Translations under genes and position numbers: made by a program
Shown: in pieces, positions 38,050 to 47,449 of the stretch
Layout: every line of letters starts with the position of its first letter
Numbering within the stretch: position 1 is the first letter of the stretch
The notes under the pieces: generated by a model
What the model was told of the DNA's origin: nothing
What the model saw: the letters and a program-made list of their open reading frames with translations, nothing else
The model's database searches: none
NCBI GenBank assembly: GCA_963921425.1
Contig: OY992839.1
Location: forward strand, 19,328,910 to 19,392,909
Length of the DNA stretch: 64,000 nucleotides
Direction: 5' to 3'
From: Dryas octopetala
Lineage: Eukaryota; Streptophyta; Magnoliopsida; Rosales; Rosaceae

Positions 38050-38406
38050 ACCCATGTGCCGAGCCGAAGTGCCATTTTCGGCCCGACGCTCGGTACATTA
38101 CAGACTCATCAGGTCTATAAACTCATGTGTCGAGCTGGCGCGCCATTTCCGGCCCGATGCTCGGCATATTACAGACTCATCAGGTCTATAAACTCATGTG
38201 TCGAGCTGGCGCGCCATTTCCGGCCCGATGCTCGGCATATTACAGACTCATCAGGTCTATAAACTCATGTGTCGAGCTGGCGCGCCATTTCCGGCCCGAT
38301 GCTCGGCATATTACAGACTCATCAGGTCTATAAACTCATGTGTCGAGCTGGCGCGCCATTTCCGGCCCGATGCTCGACATATTACAGACTTATCAGGTCT
38401 ATAAAA
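38050..38406. repeat. 71 bp tandem repeat array in the young Tat element
   Basis: About five units of 71 bases, each containing GTGTCGAGCTGGCGCGCCAT, GCTCGGCATATTACAGACTC and ATCAGGTCTATAAACTCATG. Inner units are identical or nearly so; the first and last are variants. The array lies between integrase and the antisense coding region. Short open frames at 38056-38520 are by-products of this array. Confidence 0.9.
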
Positions 38407-38954
38407 ATCCCTGTCCGAGCCGAAGTGACTTCCTACAGTCCTAACGTTCAACAGGATATTTCTAAAAGAAAAATATACACCCCAATCAAAACTTTCATCG
38501 TGCATGCCGAGCCGATCTGAAAGGAGGTTTGAATATTTTTCTCAAAACAAAAACTGCATTCCTAAATATCTCAATGGGTATGCCGAACCCATCCGGGATC
38601 ACTAGGGTTGTTAAATTTTTACTTATCTTAGTTATGCTTATCAAGCTGACCCTAAGACAAGTTCTAATTTATCATTACCATTCATTTTCATTGCGATCGG
38701 CATGTCGTGCCGATCCCAGAATGTCTTGGTTTTCATTATTGTCACTTTTATCACTTTCATGTGTTATTAGTTTTGTCTTTTAGCTTAATTTCCGAGCCGA
38801 ACTGACAGCAACTTGTATCATATAAAGACAATATTGATAAATAAATAACATAAAACCAAATACAAATTGTTCCAAAAACAATTAAACCCGAGCCACACTT
38901 CGGCTCGGGAACAAAAAACAAAAACAAGATAACATAAAAAACAAAATAAAGCCA

Positions 38955-40397
38955 TCATGCAGATCGCTCGGCAGGGCCCTCCAGGATCGGCTCGATGGAC
39001 TCCTCGGGCGTCTCCTCACCGAGCTGCACCACCTCAACCCCGCCGATCTGCATCTCAGCGTTGGGATCGGATTCGGGGGCCGGGGGGATCGGGGTCGGCT
39101 CGTACGCGGGCAGTGGAGGATCTTCAGGAGTTGGCTCGGCTTCGGCCGGGACTTGGCGATCGGGAGGAGGAAGCTCGTCCTGGTGACTCCCCTGGGTATC
39201 CTCCCCCTCGTCATCGGACTCGCCAAGGAATGAGACATCCCAGTCCGGCCTCTTCGACTTGATCTCGTCCAGAAGCTCCTTATACCCCTCGAAGTGGGCA
39301 TCGGTAAGTGCCTGAGCGCTCGGCATTTCAGCTCGACGTCGAAGCTCGGCATTTTCAAACCTCCGTTCGGCCGCCTCGACGTCTCGCTGGAGATCGCCGA
39401 CATAGTGCCTCAAGTCAGCCACATTTTGCTCCGAGGACGCAAGCTCCTTGCCGAGCCGAGCGACCTCCTCCTCCTTCCTGGCCAGCCTGGATTGCAGACC
39501 CTCCGACCGTTCGCGCTCGGCATTGACCGTCCGCTCGGCCTCGGCCAACTTCTCTTTCAGCTCTACGACCCGTGCCCGAAACCTCTCCAGTTTCGCCTCG
39601 GCATCGACGGCGGCCTTAGCAGCTTCGAACTGCCTCATGGCGAGCTGCAAGAAAAACATATCTATTACTAATCCGAACCGAGCGGATAGATGAAATCCGA
39701 AGTAAAAGAGACTTACCAACATGGCCTGGCGGGATGCGATCAGAGCCTGGTGGCTGAAGCCCGGCTCGCCATGATCGGCCCACAGCCCCTCCTGCACCCT
39801 CGCGGTCATCACGCGCTTAAGGCCCGTGACGAACGGCTCGAGGCCGGGGTCTACCTCCACCGCCTTTAGGGGCGCCGAACCAGATACTCCGGCACCAGAA
39901 CCGCCGGGTTCGGCCCGAGCCCTCTTCTCCACCGGGGCCTCGGTCTGGGGAGCTTTCCTCTTCTCTGCTTGCCGAACCGGTCTCGGCGCAGGAGATCTAG
40001 GCTGAGCTGCCGCTGGGGCAGGAACCTGGACCGGCTCGGCGGGGGCCCGTCCTGCGGCCCTCCTCTGGACGCTCCGAGCAGCCTTCCTCCTTAGGCGAGC
40101 CTCCAGTTCGGTGGGCGCCATTCCCCTTTCTGCCCGAGGATTCCACCTGGGTACAAACCAGGAGATCCCGCTCTGTCTGATCTGGGTTTCCCCGAGCAGA
40201 AACTTGGTTGACAAGTATTCTGCTGGTGAGTCCCTGATCGCGGCGATCTGGTCCTTGAGCTCACCCCGGAGCTTGTACTTGCCCCAGCTGACTGCAAAGG
40301 CGAAACCAAAAGGAGTTAGACAAAAAAAAAAAAAAAAAAAAATGCAATTATTACAAGATGTAAGCAAATTATCCTCGGATCGGCCCCAAACTCCCAA
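38955..40397 (-). CDS. antisense coding region of the young Tat element, C-terminal part with coiled coil
   Basis: A minus-strand open frame that lies downstream of pol in the opposite direction. Its protein-like part has basic Ala/Pro-rich sequence, then a strong coiled coil (AKAAVDAEAKLERFRARVVE through LARKEEEVARLGKELASSE) and an acidic, Pro-rich tail. A T-rich tract near 40320-40340, with an acceptor-like CAG after it, suggests an intron in the transcript. Extra antisense frames downstream of pol are known in the Tat lineage; function is unknown. Fossil element part. Confidence 0.7.
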   Translation of the reverse strand: MGVWGRSEDNLLTSCNNCIFFFFFFCLTPFGFAFAVSWGKYKLRGELKDQIAAIRDSPAEYLSTKFLLGETQIRQSGISWFVPRWNPRAERGMAPTELEARLRRKAARSVQRRAAGRAPAEPVQVPAPAAAQPRSPAPRPVRQAEKRKAPQTEAPVEKRARAEPGGSGAGVSGSAPLKAVEVDPGLEPFVTGLKRVMTARVQEGLWADHGEPGFSHQALIASRQAMLVSLFYFGFHLSARFGLVIDMFFLQLAMRQFEAAKAAVDAEAKLERFRARVVELKEKLAEAERTVNAERERSEGLQSRLARKEEEVARLGKELASSEQNVADLRHYVGDLQRDVEAAERRFENAELRRRAEMPSAQALTDAHFEGYKELLDEIKSKRPDWDVSFLGESDDEGEDTQGSHQDELPPPDRQVPAEAEPTPEDPPLPAYEPTPIPPAPESDPNAEMQIGGVEVVQLGEETPEESIEPILEGPAERSA

Positions 40398-41368
40398 TGC
40401 CCACCTGGAATCCTAAAGGCCCTGGGAACCCGAGCCGAGGTCATTCTGTTCGGATCGGCGAACTCCCAATCCCCAGAGACAAAGAAATATCTTTTCTTCC
40501 ATGTCTTCTGGGAAGAGGGATTCCCACCGAAGAGTGGCCCCGAGTACGCCTGAAGGTTGTAGAATCCGAGCTCGCTCTGCTTCGACCTCAGCGCGTAATT
40601 ACAGAACAGGATGTCCTTGTGTGGCACACACTTGTGCACTTTGTGCCACAAGATATGCATAGACAGGATGATCCTGTATACGTTCGGGTTCAGCTGGTGT
40701 GGCGCCGCGCCGATCGTCGCGAGCCAATCCTGCAGGAAGGCGTGCAGGGGGAGCCGAACTCCATTCTCAAACATCTCCGGGTACATGGTCACCCATCCTA
40801 TCGGAGGTCGGCTCGGCCTCTCCCCCTCGGTCGGCAACCTCATCAGCACGGAGTCGGGGACTGAGTACCTATTCCTCAAGTCCCTGAGATGGTATTCGGT
40901 CATCTCGTTGGGGATCTGATCGGCCTTCCACGCCAGTTCCTCATAGAAGTCCGGGTCGACCGGACTCCCCGTCACTCCCTGAGCCGAGGTCGACGCCTCG
41001 TGACCCCTGTCTCTTTCATCCGAGCCTGAGGTGAGTCTGCTCGGGATGGTTGCGATCGGCTCGACGTCAAGAGGCTCTTCGTCGCCTCCTTCGGCCGTCC
41101 CTTGTTCCCGATCGGAACTCAGTATCTCGGGATTCTCTTGGTCTCCTCGGGCTCGGCGCTCGCCACCTGGGTTACGATTCAATGCCGAGCCGGCCTCGTC
41201 CAACTCTTCGGACAAACCGTCCCAACTCGCCTCACCCGCAGGTGGGCTTCGGCTCGGCTCGGCCTCACCCGCAGACGGGCTTCGGCTCATCTCAGCCTCA
41301 CTATCTCCTTCAAAGGCTTCTCCCGAGCCGAGCCGGCCACTCGAGTCAGTCTCAGACATTACAAACAC
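40395..41368 (-). CDS. antisense coding region of the young Tat element, Transposase_28-like part
   Basis: The minus-strand frame encodes an acidic Ser/Glu/Pro-rich N-terminus and then a domain with IPNEMTEYHLRDLRNRYSVP, GVRLPLHAFLQDWLATIGAA and PHQLNPNVYRIILSMHILWH. This matches the plant 'putative gypsy type transposon' family (Transposase_28, PF04195) as I recall it. A related domain is seen in the older Tat element at 55536-56072. It probably starts at the MSETDSSGRLG methionine. Fossil element part; role unknown. Confidence 0.7.
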
Positions 41369-41998
41369 CTTCTCACCTTTCTCTCTCTTGCTTTTTGAAT
41401 CAAAAAGTGGTTTTTCTCAAGAACTCTCAAGAACACACTCCCAAAACCCGAAAATGCAGAAAACTCAAAAAGGAGGAGAATCACTTACTGGTTTTCCTCC
41501 GCCCAAAGTCTCCGCCCCTAACACACTAGGAACCACCTCGCCCACGACCGTGTCTGGTCAAAGTCGGGATCGGACAACCTCTCGGACGGCAGTGAGAGAT
41601 TGAAATTCGCGGCGAGAGAAGGAGGTTTCGCAGAGAAAGGAAGAAACTGAAGATGAAAGTGAAGAGGCAGAGAGAGAAAGGGACCTTTTATATCCCATGC
41701 AAGTCTGATCTCAGCCCTTCATTTCTGGCGCTTCACATGCCAGATCTTGACACCTGTCAAGCATTCAAAAATACCCATAATGAGGTGACCCTTACGTTCC
41801 CCCATGCAGAAATCAAACGTCCCTTCACCTGCCCCTGAGATATTTTGCCCAACCACAAGTCGTCTTGTGTTCGGGTCTTCGGGAACATGGACCTGTGGGG
41901 ATCGGCTCGGATCAGGTAACACATTATCTTTGGAATTGTCCTTACACTTCAACTTCCAATCCACCGCTGCCCGCTCGGATCGGAAGCTGGGGGACTCC

Positions 41999-43060
41999 TG
42001 TTTGTGGGAAAATCCACATCAATCCGAACAGCCAATCACGGCTCGACACGTGGCTGGTCAACACCCACCTCGGAGTTGACTTTCTATGGTCAAACTTTGA
42101 CCTCCACATCATCACTGGTCAGCATTTCCTCTGCCAGCTCAGATCGAATTTCCACGCCGGGCCCACCATGTTCGGTCCGAGCCGAACCGATGATCTTTCA
42201 ATGGACCGAGTGTCCATCTCACCACGGTCATTCCGGTTCGGCTCGGCTCGGCACGGGGCACGGTCTCTTTTCAAGTTCTGGCGTCAACCAGTTAGGGATC
42301 GGAAGGGTCCCAGTCTACTGGATCGGCTCGGTCTTGAATCCCATGCCCGATCCGATCACACATGGACTTTATGTCTACGCATAAGAACATGTGCTTGTAT
42401 CGGCTCGGCTCGGCTCTCCGCCACCATTCCCGGGAAGATCACGCTGGGACGAACCGCCACACTTAAATGCACCTGACACAAATCTTCTGACAGAGGGGAT
42501 ATCAGGCTTGCATTCATGACTACTGGAGCAGTCTGCCTGAACCTTCCAGCCTTGCATTTAATGGAGCATTCAATGCAGCGTTGAATGCTGAAGAAGCAGG
42601 CAGCTGAGCATGCAACTAGGTCTGACCAGGTACGTGGGTCTCTGGCAACCATTCATTCACATGCAGGTATCTTACTCATTAAGGTTTCCTTTGCTTATAT
42701 ATATCAAGTCATATGTGCAAAAACGAGGACTACGCAACCACACAAAAAACACTTATACAAAAATTTCCACTCTCCCAAGAGCATGCCCAACTTGCTGAGA
42801 ATAGCCCAGAACATTTGCCTTGTTCTTCCCATTCTCCCAAAGTTCTTCCTTTGTTCTTCCTCATCCACCATCAAACACCACCACTGACTTCATCATCGGA
42901 GCGTGTTTGGCTGGTACCACACCGGTCCATCTCCCTTGACCTTGTTTCTCTTGCAGGAAGATCTCAACCAGCATCCACTTCATCATCCAGCAAAGCACCT
43001 GATCAGCCAGATCAGCTTATCTAAGTTGTTGCATCTACCTTACGAGAATTTGCATCAACA
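41999..43060 (+). repeat. 3' LTR of the young Tat element
   Basis: Exact length match to the 5' LTR (1062 bases; offset 11206). It is preceded by the purine tract CTGGGGGACTCC and followed by the TTCAC target duplication. Confidence 0.9.
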
Positions 43061-43070
43061 TTCACTATCT

Positions 43071-43108
43071 TAGTTTTTTTTTTTTTTTTTTTTTTTGGTC
43101 TAATTGAC
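43071..43108 (-). mobile_element. very short poly(A) retroposon with 17 bp target duplication
   Basis: On the minus strand this is about 12 bases (GTCAATTAGACC) followed by about 22 A residues. It is flanked by CAATTCCTTCACTATCT: one copy at 43109-43125, the other split by the Tat element into 30781-30792 and 43066-43070. A poly(A) tract with a long target duplication is the signature of LINE-driven retroposition, with extreme 5' truncation. The Tat element later inserted into one of the duplication copies. Confidence 0.7.
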
Positions 43109-43125
43109 CAATTCCTTCACTATCT

Positions 43126-43974
43126 AGTTCATCTACTTTTCTTAATTTTTAATCTAAAATTTTATTACAAAGTTAAAGTTAATCTTCCATTTTGGAGTTT
43201 TATTGTTAAACTCTAAATCATAATGGAGGACTTTAAATTTGTGATATACAGTTTGAATTGAAAGTTTAAGCACCAACTCAATCCTGTAGATAGTAGGTGA
43301 ATGCTAAAAACAGTACGCGGTTCACATTTACTCAGATGATTGTTAGGAATTGGAAAATCGATTCTCAATCATACTTGCCTTTTACTTACTTCAATCTCAG
43401 TCATACATTTGTAATAAAAGTAGTTTACATTTGATCATATGCATATACACAAGTTTTATAAATACATTCTTCTATTCTAATAGTTTTGAACTCAAGATCT
43501 GTTTTTAATAAAAGAAAAAATTGATGTTATCTACTAAACAGTCTAAACCAAATACAATACATTATTTTTTTATTCATACACTTTTTATGTTTATAATACA
43601 TGGTTTAAAACTCAAGTACAATAAAACACATAAAAACCCAACAAAGAATTCGAATCTCAAAAATTGACGTACGTGGGTTCCATAATGAATACACAACAGC
43701 TCCAAAACAAAGCTCATGATCAAAGTCATTAAGTTAGCGAGTGTTTTTATTTTATTTTAATGTTTTTGTCTGAGTGTTTTTATTTCCTTTAATTTTTGGC
43801 TAACCAATATGTTAGGCTCACAACAGAGTAGCTTCCTCTCTTCAAATCTCACTACTGCCTATTGCTGTCTAGTTTTCAACCTAAGAATTAACAAAATATA
43901 ATAAACGACCTTTTTTGTTTTTTTTGGTTTACAGACGGGACCACAGTTCCAAACACAAAAGAAAACTACACCCC
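43126..43974. other. host sequence between the two Tat elements
   Basis: AT-rich. 43126-43360 aligns with 62680-62865 and 63412-63475 of duplication copy 2. The rest, to the TTA at 43975, shows no coding signal. Confidence 0.5.
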
Positions 43975-43982
43975 TTAGGGTC

Positions 43983-44648
43983 TGTTCGTATGACTAATCA
44001 TCTAAACATAACAACAAGTCACATAAGGCTTAACATCATGTCATTTGGGCTCCTAGGCACTGACTTCCTAAGCCCAAAGATTAAGCCCTTCCTGGGCTCC
44101 TAGCCCCTGACCTCTTAGGCTCCGGCCCTCTAAGCTCCGGCCTCGTAGGCCCTGACCTCCTAAGTTCTGGCCTCCCTAGGCTCCGGCCTCCCAAGCTCCA
44201 GCTTCCTAGGTCCCAACTCGTGTCAACTCATTCGGATCCTCGAAACAGGTGACACGTGGCGCTCCTATAGTTCGAGTTGTTACAAGGGACACGTGTCATC
44301 ACCAGATTGGTTGACACTCTTCCAAAAGTACTATAAAAGAGGTACTTTCTTGTTATAAAAGGGGATTCAATCAATATTATACTATTCACTCACTCTGCTC
44401 AAAGATTCTCTTGACACTGACTTGAGCGTCGGAGGAGGTTCGGTCGGTACCACGCCGGTGCCCTTCCTGCTCACTTTTGTGTATTTGCGCAGGGTACTTC
44501 GGATACTATGTTTTCTCCACTATTCATTAGTCGGACCCAGCTACTGGTTGCTATTCTACTTCGACGTGGCATCCTTTCAGTGGGAGGTCAACGGGTCTAC
44601 GTGGTTTGACTTTGACGTTGACTGCTCTACCATTTTTAAGCATCAACA
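43983..44648 (+). repeat. 5' LTR of the older Tat element
   Basis: Starts TGTTCGTATGACTAATC and ends AGCATCAACA. It contains repeated short pyrimidine-rich phrases such as GGCTCCGGCCTC (44085-44215) and a TATA-like CTATAAAAGAGG near 44330. Confidence 0.88.
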
Positions 44649-45282
44649 GTTTGGCGTCATCTGTGGGAAAGTTACAACTTTTCCCCATTTGATTCTCTAC
44701 CCTCAGTTGAGGTGCAAAAACCTTTCGACCTTCCGACCCTCGCAATGTTTGATGGAGGTCCTATTTTCGACCAAGTCGACAACACCCCACTGGGTGACAA
44801 ATGAGGCAAGAAGGCTGCCAAACCTGATCAGGAGGCATACATCCAACGGTTGGAAGCTCAACTCCAACGAACCCAGGAACAGCTCGACCTCTAAAAAGAC
44901 ACAACACAGCTGTACGAGCAACTTCTTCACGACAGGGAAGAACATACCACTCTCCGGGGTGGTGAGTGGAGGAACCCTCAAAGGGACCGAAATGTTCCGC
45001 GTCAACTGGACGAAGGGCAAACTAGCCGCCCACCCCCAGGTTTCCCAAAAAGACTTGTCTACCCGGTCGGCCGAGCCCGATCTGGCGAGCATCCTACCCG
45101 CTCTGAAGAGTTCCACATTTATGGGGACTGCCGTCATCTGCTCTACGACAACTGTTCTAGACTTGAGGAGCAGCGGACAACCCGAGGTGAATCCAACCCA
45201 CGTCCCCAAGATTTTGAGGAGGAGGAGGCTATTCGTCCTAAGCGACGACGAGGAGAAGAGCAGGCTTTTTTGACTGGACGCC

Positions 45283-46862
45283 ATGCAGGAGATGATGCTT
45301 TCATGGGAAGTCGTGGAGGGGGGAAGTCGTGGTGGACACCCATCTTTGGAAACAAGGGAGCTACCTAGACCTTTCACAGCTCGCATCCTGTCCATTCCCC
45401 CGGTTGGCGATGTCCGACCTCCTAAAATAGCTCTGTACACGGGGAAGGAAGACCCATATGGTCACCTTATGAGTTTCCGGTCAGCTCTGGAGTCCAAGGG
45501 TGTCGATGACATTAGAAAGTGTCGGATCTTCCCTTCTACTCTCTCTGGCACTGCAAGGGATTGGTTCTATCAACTTCTTCCTGGCTCAGTTGATTGTTTC
45601 AACGAGCTCCGAGAGCTCTTCCTAGGCCAGTATATCTTCCAAACCGATAGAATTTACACCACAGATGACCTGATGCGGGTCAGTCAGGGCAGCAGGGAAT
45701 CCCTTCGGGAATATATCACTCGTTTTCAGCTAGGGCGATCTAGGTGTCACGACTGTGATGAGAAGGTAGCCTTCGCTACTTTCAAGGGTGGTCTCCTAGA
45801 GAAGGATTTCTTGTTTGAAATCAACCGTCGCAATCCGTACACCTACAAGGAACTCATGCAAGAGGGCATTGCCTATGCTACTGCTGAATTCAAAACGTAT
45901 AGGAAGAAGCCGCCTACCATGGACCGTCTAAGTACCGACCAGACCATCATAGTGCCACCCCAGCCCGAGCCCTACTCGGGTAGCCAGTATGGAGGGTCCG
46001 GGAAAAAGTTCAAAAAATTCACCAAGAAACACTTTGGTGATGGTAGAGGTGGAGGACAACGAAAGGTGGAAAATTATCAGACATCCTATGCCTCCCGATT
46101 CAAGGTCTATACCATCCTCATTGTCACTTATACAAAATTGTATCCCCAGATCAATGACATACTTCCTAAGCTCCTACCCCGCTCACCACAAACACGGTAC
46201 CGGGTTAACAAGAACTTTTTTTGCCTTTACCATGACAACCATGGCCATGACACCGAGGTATGCAGAGCCTTTAAGGAGGCAATAGAGACTTCGGTACAGG
46301 CAGGAAAGTTGGATGGTTTTGTGGACAAGAAGGCCACTGAGAAGGCCAAGGCCGAAGGACAACGACGGGGGCGAGTTAATACCATATGTGGTGGCCCGAC
46401 CCTCGCTGGCAACTCCAACAGGGCTAGGAAGGAATACGCCCGAAGTGCTCAGCATTGCTCCGGCATTATAGCTGTAGATTTCTACCGTGGCAAAAAGACT
46501 CCTAAGCTCGGGTGGTTGCCCATATCCTTTGCTGAGGAAGAAAACGTGATTTAATTTTTCCACACGATGACCCTTTGGTCATTGAGGCCACCATAGCTAA
46601 TTTCGATGTGGCTCGGATCCTTGTCGATTGTGATAGCTCCGTCAACATCCTCTTCACCTCAGCTTTCACAGCTCTTAGAATTGACCAGGAGAGGCTTGAC
46701 CGGTCGATCGCTCATTTACTCAGCTTTTCAAGCGACATGGTCACCCCTCTTGGTGGGATGTACCTCCCACTCACCCTCGGGAGGTATCCTTCGTCCGCTA
46801 CCACAAACACTCAATTTTTGGTGGTCGACTGTCCCACGGCTTACAACGTTATCCTGGGATGA
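45283..46862 (+). pseudogene. gag and protease remnants of the older Tat element
   Basis: Fossil. 45283-46554 encodes a gag domain with KIALYTGKEDPYGHLMSF and KCRIFPSTLSGTARDWFYQL, and a knuckle-like CLYHDNHGHDTEVC. 46575-46862 encodes protease-like sequence around SSVNILFTSAFTAL. Both are close in plan to the young Tat element. Upstream, 44703-45280 is gag leader sequence with long open stretches on both strands and no separate gene. Confidence 0.8.
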
Positions 46863-47449
46863 CCGGCCCTTAACCAACTCAAGGTTATGATCTCCACCCA
46901 CCTGCTTTTGATCAAGTTCCCGACTCCATGCGGAACAGGGGTAGTCAAAGGCAATCAGGCATCAGCCAGGTCATGCTATACGACTTCCGTCAAAAAGGAA
47001 AAAGAGGCCAAGCCCTCTATGGCTGTTTATGTCTCCCCCACCTGTCCCACCCCGAATCCTCCTGAAGATCCCCGTGATGTGTCTTTCAGGGCTATTGCCC
47101 AACCAGATAAACAAGACAATTGTGTAGAAGAAGTTCCCATTTCATCTACCTACCCGAACCGCAAGGTTCGGGTCGAAACCCAGCTCAACGTTGGTCTCCG
47201 AGAAGAACTCATCCACTTCCTTCGTGCCAATGCCGAAGTCTTTGCATGGTCCTTTGATGACATGCCCGGGATCTCTCCAGAGGTAATCTCCCATCGATTG
47301 AGTCTTAATCCACAACACCGCCCCGTCTGACAAAAGCGTAGGCAGTACAAGCCCGAAATCTATGTTGCTATAAAGGACGAAGTCAACAAGTTACAGAAAA
47401 TTGGTTTCATCCGCGAGGTTTCCTACCCTGATTGGCTCGCCAAAGAGGT

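Larger units (their letters stand above)
30793..43060 (+). mobile_element. young Tat-lineage Ty3/gypsy LTR retrotransposon, 12.3 kb
   Basis: Two 1062 bp LTRs (30793-31854 and 41999-43060) bound the element, flanked by TTCAC at 30788-30792 and 43061-43065. The LTRs appear identical wherever I compared them, so insertion is very recent. A primer site with TGGCGCCGTCTGTGGG follows the first LTR and a purine tract CTGGGGGACTCC precedes the second. Plus-strand gag and pol, a 71 bp tandem array, and minus-strand open frames lie between. The presence of a second RNase H domain and of the antisense region assigns it to the Tat lineage. It looks whole or nearly so. Confidence 0.92.

Noticed and set aside
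38056-38520. Series of similar 68-codon frames, or a CRISPR-like array
   Set aside because: They are frames through the 71 bp tandem repeat; units are contiguous with no spacers.
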